Source: Verrucomicrobiota bacterium
GTDB lineage: Bacteria > Verrucomicrobiota > Verrucomicrobiia > Opitutales > Opitutaceae
DNA: 35,550 nt
Direction: 5' to 3'
NCBI GenBank assembly: GCA_023433275.1
Contig: JAEZDN010000157.1
Coordinates: 1-35,550 of the forward strand
The translations under genes and the position numbers were made by a program. Within the stretch, counting starts at the first letter, position 1; every line of letters begins with the position of its first letter. Shown piece by piece: positions 6,581 to 14,862 of the stretch. The notes under the pieces were generated by a model. The model ran no database searches, had not been told where the DNA came from, and saw only the letters and a program-made list of their open reading frames with translations.

Positions 6581-7219
6581 ATGCGTACCGTTCTAAAATC
6601 CTTCGCAACGCTGGCGGCCCTCGGCAGCGCGTTGATCGCGCTGGCTGAACCACTCACGCTGACAACCGCGCCAGTGATCGGCGGCCCCTGCCAGGGCTGC
6701 GAATTCGTTTACGAAGGACTGCCCTCCACGTTGACCTCCACTGCCCGGATTGCTCCTCCCGACGAACCGGGCGAACCCCTCATCCTGGAAGGCGTCGCGC
6801 GACATGCGGATGGCTCCGCCGCCGCCGGCGTCGTCGTGTACGCCTATCATACGGATGTCGCTGGCGTTTATCCCAAGGACCTCACGTTTCACGGCCGTTT
6901 GCGCGGATGGGCCCGCACCGACGCCGACGGACGTTATCGATTCTCCACGATCCGCCCCGCCGGCTACCCCGATGGCGCCGAATGCGCGCACATCCATATG
7001 CACGTGATCGAGCCCGGCACCGGCACCTACTACGTCGATAACGTCGTCTTCGACGACGACCCGGATCTGCCGCAACGTCTGCGTGAGCGATCCGCCCATG
7101 GCCGCGGCGGCTCCGGCCTCACCTTTCCCAAGAAAGTCGATGGCGTGTGGCAGGTTCGACGCGACATCACGTTGGGCCAAAATATCCCCGGCTACCGGAC
7201 ATCAGCGAAAATTCGGTGA
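6581..7219 (+). CDS. Secreted intradiol ring-cleavage dioxygenase-like protein
   Basis: The 212-residue protein starts at ATG 6581, which places a signal peptide (MRTVLKSFATLAALGSALIALA) at the N-terminus; a GTG 18 bases upstream is less likely. The mature part is the catalytic domain of protocatechuate 3,4-dioxygenase/catechol 1,2-dioxygenase type. All four Fe(III) ligand positions appear present: Tyr97 in VYAYHTDVAGVYP, Tyr129 in IRPAGYPDG, and His137 and His139 in AHIHMHV. GWARTDADGRYRFSTI is the conserved core strand. It is shorter than cytosolic enzymes and lacks their N-terminal dimerisation helices. The export signal suggests periplasmic or surface action on catechol-like compounds, perhaps plant or humic phenolics. 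No aromatic-catabolism genes are nearby. Confidence 0.8.
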   Translation: MRTVLKSFATLAALGSALIALAEPLTLTTAPVIGGPCQGCEFVYEGLPSTLTSTARIAPPDEPGEPLILEGVARHADGSAAAGVVVYAYHTDVAGVYPKDLTFHGRLRGWARTDADGRYRFSTIRPAGYPDGAECAHIHMHVIEPGTGTYYVDNVVFDDDPDLPQRLRERSAHGRGGSGLTFPKKVDGVWQVRRDITLGQNIPGYRTSAKIR

Positions 7220-7345
7220 CCGCTCGGCGGCCCCGATCCCCCTCTGTTGCTTCCCTCCCGGTCCGTCGCCGCCCGGGGCTCGTCCCGTCCGCTTCGCCTG
7301 TTGACAGGGGTGGTCGCCCCTCTATTGGCTCACTCCCTTTCCCCT

Positions 7346-9004
7346 ATGATTTCCTGGATCCAAAGATACTTTCAGAAGCACCTTCCCCTGGTGATGTTCG
7401 TCATGCTGATCATCATCGGCCTGCCGATGGTGTTCATCTACAGCCAGTCCTCCGGCATCGGCGGCGGTGAGACCAAGGTCCGCACCCAGGAATTCTTCAA
7501 CATCAACCTGGCCAACCAGGAACAGTCCCGCCGCGTGTTCGGCGACGCAGAGCTCAGCGCCTTCCTTCGCTCGGGCTACCAGGGCCTCCAGGGCGCCCAG
7601 CTCCAGCAGTACGCCCTCCAGCGCGTGGCTGGTCTCGCGCTTGCCGACGAACTTCACCTGCCTGCCGCCACCTCCGAGGAAGTCGCGAAACACGTCCCCA
7701 CCCTCCGCGCGTTCCAAAACGAGCAGGGTCAGTTCGACCAGTCCGTTTACACCCGGTTCGGGGATTCCCTCCGGACCGCGGGCAGCCCGTTCACCGCCGC
7801 CGATGTCACCCGCGTCCTGCGCGACGACATCCGCCTCGAAGCCGTCGCCAAGCTCGTGGGCGGCCCCGGCTACGTGCTCGCCTCCGACGTCAAGCAACAG
7901 CTCTCCCGCATCGACTCCACCTGGACCGTCCAGGTCGCCTCGCTCGACTACACGTCCTTCAACCCGACGATCAACGCCACCGACGAGGCCCTCAAGAAAT
8001 TCCACGAGGAAAACTCCTTCCGCTACGACATCCCGGCCCGTCCGCGTATGAGCGTGGTGGAATTCAAGTCCGCCAACTTCGCTCCGCCCGTCGGCCCGTC
8101 CGAGGAGGAACTGCGCGCCTTCTACAATTCGAATCCCTCGGCCTTCCCGGTCCCGGGCGCCGAGCCCAACGCGGCGCTCGATCCCGCGGTCGACAATTTC
8201 CCGAAGGTCCGCGACCAGGTCGAGGCCACCCTGCGCGATCTCGCCGCCCGCAAGCTCGCCTCCCAGGCCGCCAACGAGCTCACCGTTGCCCTCTTCGAAC
8301 GCCGCGCGAGCATGAAGCCAAACTCCGCCGAGCTCGCCGCCTTCCTCGGCAGCCTCCGCCTCACCCCGGTGCCGCTGGCCCCGTTCGCGCCCGACAATCC
8401 GCCGGCCGACCGCACCTGGCTCGGGAGCTACGCCGACGCCATCGCCCGCCTTTCGCCGGACCGCCCCTTCTCCGACGCCCTGCCCACGCCCGATGGCTTT
8501 GTGGTGTTGCTCTGGCACGAGAACCTGCCCGCCTACCAGCCCCTCTTCAGCGATGTCCGCGAGCGCGTCCTCGCTGACTATCGCGCCACCGAGAAGCGCC
8601 GCCTGTTCATCGAACGCGGCCAGGCTCTCAAGGCGCGGCTCCAGTCCGCCGGCAGCGCGTCGGCCTTCGCCGCCGCCGCCACCGAGGAAAAGCTCGAGGT
8701 CAAATCGTACGCCAACTTCACCTTCCGTCAGCCGCCGGCCGACTTCCCGCAGCAAGCCTTCCCCGCTCTCACCGCCCTCGAGGCCGGGCAGGTTTCCGAC
8801 CTCATCGGCCTCGGCGACAAGGGACTTCTCCTCTACGTGCAGGAAAAGAAACTGCCCGACCTGACGACCGCGAACCCGCGCTACAAGGAGGTCCAGGACC
8901 AGCTCATGGCGTTTTCGGCCAGCACCAACGAGAACTCCTATCTCGGCGACCTCGTCGCCCAGGAACTCGCGAAGACCGACCCGAGCGCGGCCGCCACGCC
9001 CTGA
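7346..9004 (+). CDS. Membrane-anchored PpiD/SurA-like periplasmic chaperone
   Basis: The 552-residue protein starts at ATG 7346 (MISWIQRYFQKHLPLVMFVM) with one N-terminal membrane anchor (LPLVMFVMLIIIGLPMVFIY, ~13-32), like PpiD. Residues ~40-250 fit a SurA/PpiD N-terminal chaperone domain, including LRDDIRLEAVAKLV and FHEENSFRYDIPARPRMSVVEF. The C-terminal part (~430-540) repeats parvulin-adjacent features such as GQVSDLIGLGDKGLLLYVQEKK. A clear parvulin active-site block with the usual HI.. and GGDLG motifs is not visible, so it may be a chaperone without isomerase activity. It likely helps fold outer-membrane proteins; a TolC-type gene follows after a terminator. Leader is pyrimidine-rich with no Shine-Dalgarno. 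Confidence 0.75.
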   Translation: MISWIQRYFQKHLPLVMFVMLIIIGLPMVFIYSQSSGIGGGETKVRTQEFFNINLANQEQSRRVFGDAELSAFLRSGYQGLQGAQLQQYALQRVAGLALADELHLPAATSEEVAKHVPTLRAFQNEQGQFDQSVYTRFGDSLRTAGSPFTAADVTRVLRDDIRLEAVAKLVGGPGYVLASDVKQQLSRIDSTWTVQVASLDYTSFNPTINATDEALKKFHEENSFRYDIPARPRMSVVEFKSANFAPPVGPSEEELRAFYNSNPSAFPVPGAEPNAALDPAVDNFPKVRDQVEATLRDLAARKLASQAANELTVALFERRASMKPNSAELAAFLGSLRLTPVPLAPFAPDNPPADRTWLGSYADAIARLSPDRPFSDALPTPDGFVVLLWHENLPAYQPLFSDVRERVLADYRATEKRRLFIERGQALKARLQSAGSASAFAAAATEEKLEVKSYANFTFRQPPADFPQQAFPALTALEAGQVSDLIGLGDKGLLLYVQEKKLPDLTTANPRYKEVQDQLMAFSASTNENSYLGDLVAQELAKTDPSAAATP

Positions 9005-9082
9005 GCGCCCGCGCGGGCCCTGCGCGGCGGCCATTCGCCCGCCGTTCATCCCGCCAAAACGCCGCCCGGACAACCGCGCACT

Positions 9083-9114
9083 GCCACCGCCCCCCGCGGT
9101 GGCATTTTTGTTTT
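9083..9114 (+). terminator. Intrinsic terminator after the PpiD-like gene
   Basis: A perfect 8-bp stem, GCCACCGC / GCGGTGGC with a five-C loop (9083-9103), is followed by ATTTTTGTTTT. It separates the chaperone gene from the TolC-type gene. Confidence 0.9.
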
Positions 9115-9208
9115 CCGGGGAAACCTTCCCTCTTTGCCACCGTCACAAAAAGCTTAAACTTTCCCCCGAATCCGAGTGTTCTACCGCTGTTCCCGCCTCC
9201 CCTTTTCC

Positions 9209-10693
9209 ATGATCAAGCTCCCCCGCCGTCTCACCGCCACCGCCCTGGCCCTCGTATTCGCCTCCTCGGCCCTCGCCCAAGACAGCGTGCCCTCCTCGGT
9301 CCCCAGCGTTTCGCCATCCCCGGGCACCTCCGAGCTCACGCTGGAACAGTGCATCGCCCGCGCGCTCCTGAAAAACTTCGACCTCGAGATCAGCCGCTAC
9401 GCCCCGCAGATCGCCGCTGACAGCATCCTGGTCGCCAAGGGCGCGTACGAGCCGCAGCTCACGGTCTCCGGTGTCACCGGTGAAACCAGCAGCCCCGGGC
9501 TCGATGGCCGCTCGTCCAACATCCGCGTCGGCGTCTCCCAGGAACTTTACACCGGCACCACCATCAGCGCCAGCAGCCGTCTCGACCGCAGCGCATCCAC
9601 CCCGTCGTTCAGCACCCTGAACCCCGCCTACGACGCCGACCTCACCCTGTCGGTCCGCCAATCGCTCCTGAGCGGCGCCGGCATCGCGATCAACCGCGCC
9701 GGCATCGCCCGCGCGGAGATCGGCTTCACGCGCGCCAACCTCGACTACAAGGCCCGCGTGATGGATGTCATCCAGGACACCGAGAACGCCTACTACAATC
9801 TCGCCTTCGCCCGCGAGCAGCTCGCGGTCCGCAATTTCTCCCTCACTCTCGCCAACCGGCTCCTCGATGAGGCCAAGACCCGCCGCGACACCGGCGTCGC
9901 CACCGACCTCGATGTCCTCCAGGCCGAGGTCGGCGTCGCCAACGCCCGCCGCTCCGTCATCCTCGCCGAGCAAACCGTGAAGGATCGGGAGGACGGCCTC
10001 CTGTCCCTCATCGGCCAGTTCGAGCTCGACGCCCCGATCGGCAGCGTGCGCTTCGGCGAAATCACCGACGCCACGCCGGTCTTTGCCTCCTCCTACGCGC
10101 TGGCCAAGCAAAACCAGCCCGACTTCCTCTCCGCCCAGGCCGCCATCGAGCAATTCCGCATCGACCTCGATCTCGTCCGCGATTCCGCCAAGCCCGATCT
10201 CACCGTCGGCGCCGCCCTCGGACTCAGCGGCACCAACGGCAGCGGATTCGACGCCTTTGACGATGCCTTTGACCGGCAGAACCATTCCTGGCAGGTCGAC
10301 TTCGCCTTCAGCTATCCGTGGGGCCGCCGCGCCGACAAGGCCCGCGTGCGCCAGAGCCTCGCCGCCCTCAGCCGCGAGCAAACCCGCCTCCGCCAGACCG
10401 AGCAATTCATCGAGCTCCAGGTCCGCAGCGCGGTCCGTTCGGTTGAGACCAACCTGGAAAGCGTCAAGATCGCCAGCCTCGCCTCGGCGCTCAGCCAGAA
10501 ACAATACGAACTCGAAAAGGCGAAATTCGACGCCGGCCTCTCCACCAGCCGCCGCGTGCTCGAGGCCCAGGACGATCTCGAGGCCGCCCGTGTGAATGAA
10601 CTGCAGGCGCGCGCGACGCTCCATACCGCCGTCGCCGCCCTCCACCGCATCGAGGGCAGTTCCCTCCAGCGCTACGCCGTCGAACTGCCGTAA
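9209..10693 (+). CDS. TolC-family outer-membrane efflux protein
   Basis: The 494-residue protein starts at ATG 9209 with a signal peptide (MIKLPRRLTATALALVFASSALA). It then begins the outer-membrane-efflux-protein pattern LTLEQCIARALLKNFDLEIS. Two tandem OEP repeats are seen, each with a long coiled-coil helix: ANLDYKARVMDVIQDTENAYYNLAFARE near the middle and RQTEQFIELQVRSAVRSVET near the end; both have the typical R-T-G-(V/L)-x-T-x-LDVLQAE linker (RRDTGVATDLDVLQAE). The protein forms trimeric outer-membrane tunnels for efflux or type I secretion. No inner-membrane pump or adaptor gene is adjacent, so its partners are elsewhere. Flanked by terminators on both sides, it looks monocistronic. 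Confidence 0.93.
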   Translation: MIKLPRRLTATALALVFASSALAQDSVPSSVPSVSPSPGTSELTLEQCIARALLKNFDLEISRYAPQIAADSILVAKGAYEPQLTVSGVTGETSSPGLDGRSSNIRVGVSQELYTGTTISASSRLDRSASTPSFSTLNPAYDADLTLSVRQSLLSGAGIAINRAGIARAEIGFTRANLDYKARVMDVIQDTENAYYNLAFAREQLAVRNFSLTLANRLLDEAKTRRDTGVATDLDVLQAEVGVANARRSVILAEQTVKDREDGLLSLIGQFELDAPIGSVRFGEITDATPVFASSYALAKQNQPDFLSAQAAIEQFRIDLDLVRDSAKPDLTVGAALGLSGTNGSGFDAFDDAFDRQNHSWQVDFAFSYPWGRRADKARVRQSLAALSREQTRLRQTEQFIELQVRSAVRSVETNLESVKIASLASALSQKQYELEKAKFDAGLSTSRRVLEAQDDLEAARVNELQARATLHTAVAALHRIEGSSLQRYAVELP

Positions 10694-10717
10694 GGGACGC
10701 GCTCCACCTCCATCTTC

Positions 10718-10747
10718 GGCGGGGCCCTCAGCGCCCCGCCTTTTTTT
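10718..10747 (+). terminator. Intrinsic terminator after the TolC-type gene
   Basis: GGCGGGGC (10718-10725) pairs perfectly with GCCCCGCC (10733-10740) across a 7-base loop, then a run of seven T (10741-10747). Confidence 0.9.
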
Positions 10748-10829
10748 CGCCCGGATGCTGCAGGCGGCACCATCCGAAGCACTCGTGCGTTGCCTTCGCT
10801 CTCCCTCTGGCCTCTGCTGACCGGTGCGC

Positions 10830-11525
10830 ATGAGCAAGAACGCCGGACATACGCCGCCCTCTCCTTCGTCCCATTGGTCAACCATCCTGATCATCGCGTT
10901 GGGGGGCGTCCTGCTCGGGTCGGGTGTCACTTACGTCGCGCTGCGCTCCGCCCCGCCGCCGCATTCACACGTCTCCGCCGCCAGCAATCCCGACCCGACC
11001 ACTCACCGCCCGGATCCGAACCTCACCGCGGGCCAGGCGCCGGCGCAAGCCGCCCGCACGCTCGGCAATTTCTATTACGACCATCGCAACTGGCCGCAGG
11101 CGATCGAGCATTACCAGGCGGCCATCCGCCAGGGCAGCGACGACGCCGACATCCGCACCGACCTCGGCAATGCCTACCGCTTCGCCGGCCGCCCCGACGA
11201 TGCCCTGGAGCAATACAATCTCGCGCAAAAAATGTCCCCCGCCCACGAGTTCAGCCTCTTCAACCAAGGCGGACTCTTCCTCGATGATTTCAAGCAACCC
11301 GCGCGCGCCGTTGAAATCTGGCAGGAATACCTGACCCGCTTCCCCGCCGGCCGGAATGTCGACGCCGCCCGCCTCCTGATCGCCCGCGCGCAGGGCGGCG
11401 AGGGCGCGCTTCCTCCCCCGCCAGCCGCGGCCCCTCCCCCGGCGCCACCGCCCGTCCATTCAGCCGCCGAGCAGCTCATCCTGAAACAGATCGAAGCCGC
11501 CAAATCCCCCGCGGCCACGCCCTGA
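10830..11525 (+). CDS. Membrane-anchored TPR protein
   Basis: The 231-residue protein starts at ATG 10830 (MSKNAGHTPP); a GTG two codons upstream is possible. One membrane segment (STILIIALGGVLLGSGVTYVAL, ~17-38) anchors it, leaving the rest probably periplasmic. Three tetratricopeptide-type repeats follow: LGNFYYDHRNWPQAIEHYQA, DLGNAYRFAGRPDDALEQYN and NQGGLFLDDFKQPARAVEIW. The C-terminus is a low-complexity Pro/Ala stretch ending QLILKQIEAAKSP. TPR proteins of this kind are scaffolds; no specific partner can be named. It ends 2 bases before the DUF4199 gene, so the two form an operon. Confidence 0.75.
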   Translation: MSKNAGHTPPSPSSHWSTILIIALGGVLLGSGVTYVALRSAPPPHSHVSAASNPDPTTHRPDPNLTAGQAPAQAARTLGNFYYDHRNWPQAIEHYQAAIRQGSDDADIRTDLGNAYRFAGRPDDALEQYNLAQKMSPAHEFSLFNQGGLFLDDFKQPARAVEIWQEYLTRFPAGRNVDAARLLIARAQGGEGALPPPPAAAPPPAPPPVHSAAEQLILKQIEAAKSPAATP

Positions 11526-11527
11526 CC

Positions 11528-12049
11528 ATGGCCCCCGCCCTGAAATATGGCCTCTCCGCCGCCGTGGGCACGAGCCTGTGGATCCTGCTCACCTGGGCCC
11601 TGGGCGGACACTCGACCCACCTCGGTGCGGGTCACGTCGCGAACTACGGCATCGAGTTGATCCTCATCATCGCGCTCTGGCGCTCGCTGCGTCAGCAGGT
11701 CAACGAGGAGAACCGCTACTGGCTGCCCGTGTGGGTCGGGTTGCTCCGCGGCCTTCTCACGGCGCTGATCGCCGCGATGGGCGTCTATATCTTCATTTCG
11801 CTCTACCTCAATTTTCTCAATCGCGACTACGCCGACCTCTATCTGCAATGGCAGGTCGACCGGCTCCGCGCCGCCGGCGAGGCCGAGACCGATGTCCGGG
11901 CCATGGTCCGCGCCTCCCGCTGGAGCCTCGGGCCCGTGGGGTTGCCCGTTACCATCATCGGCATCTACCTGCTCTTCGCCTGCCTCGCCTCCCCCATCCT
12001 CACCCTCTGGCTAAACTGGCGCCGCAAAGAGCCGGCCAAGGTCCGCTGA
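11528..12049 (+). CDS. DUF4199-type integral membrane protein
   Basis: This 173-residue protein has four predicted membrane helices: ALKYGLSAAVGTSLWILLTW, NYGIELILIIALWRSL, LLRGLLTALIAAMGVYIFIS and VGLPVTIIGIYLLFACLASP. The layout, with an amphipathic soluble loop (residues ~95-135) between helices 3 and 4, matches DUF4199 proteins common in Bacteroidota and Verrucomicrobiota. Function of the family is unknown. It begins 2 bases after the TPR gene and its last 39 bases overlap the 3' end of miaA on the other strand. Confidence 0.65.
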   Translation: MAPALKYGLSAAVGTSLWILLTWALGGHSTHLGAGHVANYGIELILIIALWRSLRQQVNEENRYWLPVWVGLLRGLLTALIAAMGVYIFISLYLNFLNRDYADLYLQWQVDRLRAAGEAETDVRAMVRASRWSLGPVGLPVTIIGIYLLFACLASPILTLWLNWRRKEPAKVR

Positions 12050-12931
12050 TTCCGCCGGGGTCAACGCATGCGCCGGCAGCTGCGTCCTGAACCAGGTGCG
12101 CTGCTTCTTCACCAGCGCGCGGGTATTTCGCACGATGGCGGGCGCCAGCTGGTCTTCGGCCAGCCGCCCCTCGACGAAATCCACCGTCTCCCGGTAACCA
12201 ATCGCTCCCGCCACACTCGGGTTCAGCGCGAGCCCACGCGCCATCAAGCCGCGCACCTCGTCCACCAGACCCGCCGCCAGCATGGCCTCCACCCGGGCCG
12301 CGATTCGCCGGTCGAGTTCCGCCGGCTCGCGCACCAACTCGGCCACCTTCACCTCGAAACCCGCAAACGGGGCGGGCATGGCCGCAAACGCCGCCTGCAT
12401 TTCGACCAGCGTCCGGCCCGTGGCGCGACACCGTTCCAGCGCGCGCGTCACGCGCCGGGGATTAAGGACATCCAGCGCCCCGAGTCCCGCGGGATTCAGG
12501 CCGCGCAATTCCTCGACCAACGCGGTCAACCCTTCCTTTTCCCATCGATCCTGCACCGATGCCCGCACTTCCGCCGGCACCTCCACCTCATCGGCCACCG
12601 GCGCGAAAAATGATTTGAGATAAAATCCGCTGCCTCCCGTCACCAGCACCGCCCGCCCGCGATCCATGATGTCGGACACCGCCGCCCGCGCCAGCGACAC
12701 ATAACGCGCCACGTCCATCCGCTCGGTGACGTCGCAAATGTCGACCAGATGATGCGCGACCCGCGCCCGCTCGGGCGGCGTCGGCTTAGCCGTCCCGATG
12801 TCCGCGCCGCGGTAAAACAACAACGAGTCGCACGACACGATCTCGGCCCCGTGCGCCTCCGCCCACCGCAGCGCCAGCTCCGTCTTGCCGACGGCCGTGC
12901 AACCGGTGAGGACGTGGATCGTGCGCGTCAT
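12011..12931 (-). CDS. miaA: tRNA dimethylallyltransferase (MiaA)
   Basis: The 306-residue protein starts at ATG 12931 (MTRTIHVLTGCTAVGKTELAL). The longer upstream frame adds 44 residues with no homology and runs into the divergent gene's leader. It has a Walker A loop (GCTAVGKT, residues 10-17), then CDSLLFYRGADIGTAKPT and HHLVDICD, the typical MiaA substrate-binding block; the insertion domain has VTGGSGFYLKSFF and LNPRRVTRALE. The C-terminus has AIGYRETVDFVEG and RNTRALVKKQRTWFR. MiaA transfers the dimethylallyl group to A37 of tRNAs that read UNN codons. It overlaps the DUF4199 gene tail-to-tail by 39 bases and is divergent from the lipid kinase gene. Confidence 0.95.
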   Translation of the reverse strand: MTRTIHVLTGCTAVGKTELALRWAEAHGAEIVSCDSLLFYRGADIGTAKPTPPERARVAHHLVDICDVTERMDVARYVSLARAAVSDIMDRGRAVLVTGGSGFYLKSFFAPVADEVEVPAEVRASVQDRWEKEGLTALVEELRGLNPAGLGALDVLNPRRVTRALERCRATGRTLVEMQAAFAAMPAPFAGFEVKVAELVREPAELDRRIAARVEAMLAAGLVDEVRGLMARGLALNPSVAGAIGYRETVDFVEGRLAEDQLAPAIVRNTRALVKKQRTWFRTQLPAHALTPAESADLGRLFAAPV

Positions 12932-13040
12932 GCGGCGATGGGAACAGCCGGCCCCCACGGCCGCAAAGCCAGATTTGGCGGACCCGACACAAAATCCGTG
13001 CAATGTCCGGCTCCGGCCGCTTTGCTCGACTCGAGTTCGC

Positions 13041-13931
13041 GTGAAAGCCCGGTTCATCTTCAATCCTCATTCGGGCAGCAACCGCCGCAATCCGCACCTG
13101 CACCTGCGTGCGCAGTCCTTCATCGCCGAGAACGACTGGGACGCCACCGTGGTCGCCACCGAGCGTCCGCGTCACGCCACTGAACTCGCCCGACGCGCCG
13201 TGGACGAAGGCTGCAGTCTCGTCGTCGCCATCGGGGGCGATGGGACCATGAACGAGGTTGCCTCCGCCCTGGTCGGAACGGCTGCCACCTTCGGGTTGAT
13301 TCCCTGTGGCTCAGGCAACGGCCTCGGTCGGCATTTGGGGATTCGCCACCCGGGGCGCGGCGCTTTCTCCACCCTGCTCTCCGGCCGCCCGCTCGCGATC
13401 GATACCGGCCTGGTCAATGGCGGCCCGTTTTTCTGCGCGGCGGGCCTGGGCTTTGAAGCCGTCGTCGCCTACCGCTTTGCCCTGCGCTCCTCGCGGGGCT
13501 TCACCGGTTACCTGGCGAGCGGCCTCGGGGCGTGGCGCTCGCACGTGATCGAGCGCTGCACCATCCATCACGCCGCGGGGCGCGATGAGGTCGACGCCTT
13601 CACCCTGGCGATCTCCAATTCGTCCCAATACGGCAACGACGCCTTCATCGCTCCGGGGGCCTCCGTGCAGGACGGCCAGCTCAATCTCACCGCGGTGCCG
13701 CGCGTGAGCCTGCCCAACGCCATCCCGCTTCTCTGGGGCCTCTTCCGCGGCTCCCTCTATCGCACCGGCTCGGTCCGGCACTGGGTCGGCGAACATTTCG
13801 TGATCGAGCGTTCCAAACCGGGTTGGATCCATACCGATGGCGAACCTCGCGCCGGGGTGGCCCGGCTCGAGATTAGCGTGCGGCCGCGCAGCCTCCGCAT
13901 CCTCGTGCCCGCCGATCAGCTCGTTACCTGA
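13041..13931 (+). CDS. Diacylglycerol/sphingosine kinase family lipid kinase
   Basis: The 296-residue protein is taken from GTG 13041 (VKARFIFNPHSGSNRRN), where homology to YegS/DgkB-type kinases begins; an in-frame start further upstream reaches into the miaA start region. The nucleotide-binding motif VVAIGGDGTMNEV (GGDGT) and the following PCGSGNGLGRHLGI are diagnostic of the DAGK catalytic domain. The C-terminal lobe includes FCAAGLGFEAVVAYRF and GWIHTDGEP. The enzyme phosphorylates a lipid such as diacylglycerol, which would return DAG to phosphatidic acid, relevant beside the DAG-using genes at 25-28 kb. It ends 8 bases inside the REC-GGDEF gene's 3' end. Confidence 0.88.
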   Translation: MKARFIFNPHSGSNRRNPHLHLRAQSFIAENDWDATVVATERPRHATELARRAVDEGCSLVVAIGGDGTMNEVASALVGTAATFGLIPCGSGNGLGRHLGIRHPGRGAFSTLLSGRPLAIDTGLVNGGPFFCAAGLGFEAVVAYRFALRSSRGFTGYLASGLGAWRSHVIERCTIHHAAGRDEVDAFTLAISNSSQYGNDAFIAPGASVQDGQLNLTAVPRVSLPNAIPLLWGLFRGSLYRTGSVRHWVGEHFVIERSKPGWIHTDGEPRAGVARLEISVRPRSLRILVPADQLVT

Positions 13932-14862
13932 CCGCGAATTTTCCGGCGGCCGTGACCAACCGGTTGCGACCGGTGCGCTTCGCCGTGTAGAGCGCCTTGT
14001 CCGCGGCTTCGAAGAGTCCCTGCTGCGACTCGGCATCCTCGGGCATCGTCGATATCCCCGCGCTCAGGGTTACCACCACCTGCACGTCGCTGTCGGGCAG
14101 CACGCAGGGCGATTCGCCCAGCAAGGCCAGCAGCCGCTGGATGGTTTGCACCGCGTCCTCGCGCCCCGTCTCGAGCATGATGATCGCAAACTCCTCGCCC
14201 CCCACCCGGGCCAGCTGGTCCACCGTGCGCAGCTGCCCGCGCAACAGCCCGGCCACATGCTTCAACACGACATCGCCTGCGGCGTGCCCGTGGGTGTCGT
14301 TGATCTTCTTGAAATGGTCGATGTCGCAAACCACCAGCGAGAACGGGCGGCCGAACCGCGTGCAACGCTCCCACTCCTCCGCGAGCAGGCGCTCGAACTC
14401 CCGGCGGTTCCTCAATCCGGTGAGCGCATCATGCGTCGCCAGCTGCCTCAGCTGGTCCAGCGTCTCGCCCAGCTTGCACGCGTAGCGCACCGAGCGCGCC
14501 AGCATGCGCGGCGTGAACTCCGCCTTCACCAGGAAATCCATCGCTCCGGCCTGCAACGCCGCCTCATCCAGCGCCGGGTCGGTGTCGGCGGTCAGGAAGA
14601 TCGTCGGGGTGGAATTCCCCGCGGCGCGCGCCGCCCGCAGTAACTGAAGACCGTCCCGGCCCTCGTCCAGGCGGTAGTCGAGCAGGCACACCGCATAGCG
14701 ACCTGTCAGCAGCTTCTTCAACCCGGCGGCGTAGCTGTCGGCCCATTCCAACTCCCACGGCCCGTCGGCGAATCGCGGCACCATGCGCGATAGCATCTCG
14801 TGGGCCGACGCGTTGTCGTCAATGAGCAGGACTCGTTTCACGGGCGCCCGAGTGGAGCACAC
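13924..14862 (-). CDS. Response regulator with diguanylate cyclase output (REC-GGDEF)
   Basis: The 312-residue protein is read from GTG 14862, which directly abuts the trpA stop; GTG 14841 (VKRVLLIDDN) is an equally plausible start. The receiver domain (~8-125) has Asp15/Asp16, phospho-acceptor Asp62 (CLLDYRLDEG), Thr91 and Lys113. The GGDEF domain (~140-305) has an intact active site GGEEF (221-225), DIDHFKKINDTHGHAAGD for GTP binding, and RTVD (212-215) at the c-di-GMP inhibitory I-site spacing. It therefore appears to be a complete, feedback-inhibited, phosphorylation-controlled c-di-GMP synthase, PleD/WspR-like. No histidine kinase is adjacent. The tight fit behind trpA suggests cotranscription. 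Confidence 0.92.
   Translation of the reverse strand: MCSTRAPVKRVLLIDDNASAHEMLSRMVPRFADGPWELEWADSYAAGLKKLLTGRYAVCLLDYRLDEGRDGLQLLRAARAAGNSTPTIFLTADTDPALDEAALQAGAMDFLVKAEFTPRMLARSVRYACKLGETLDQLRQLATHDALTGLRNRREFERLLAEEWERCTRFGRPFSLVVCDIDHFKKINDTHGHAAGDVVLKHVAGLLRGQLRTVDQLARVGGEEFAIIMLETGREDAVQTIQRLLALLGESPCVLPDSDVQVVVTLSAGISTMPEDAESQQGLFEAADKALYTAKRTGRNRLVTAAGKFAVR

Noticed and set aside
7322..9073. Frame opposite the PpiD-like gene on the - strand
   Set aside because: No motif, glycine-rich repetition; antisense shadow of the chaperone gene.
9143..10930. Frame opposite the TolC-type gene on the - strand
   Set aside because: No motif; antisense to a clear OEP protein and crosses its terminator.
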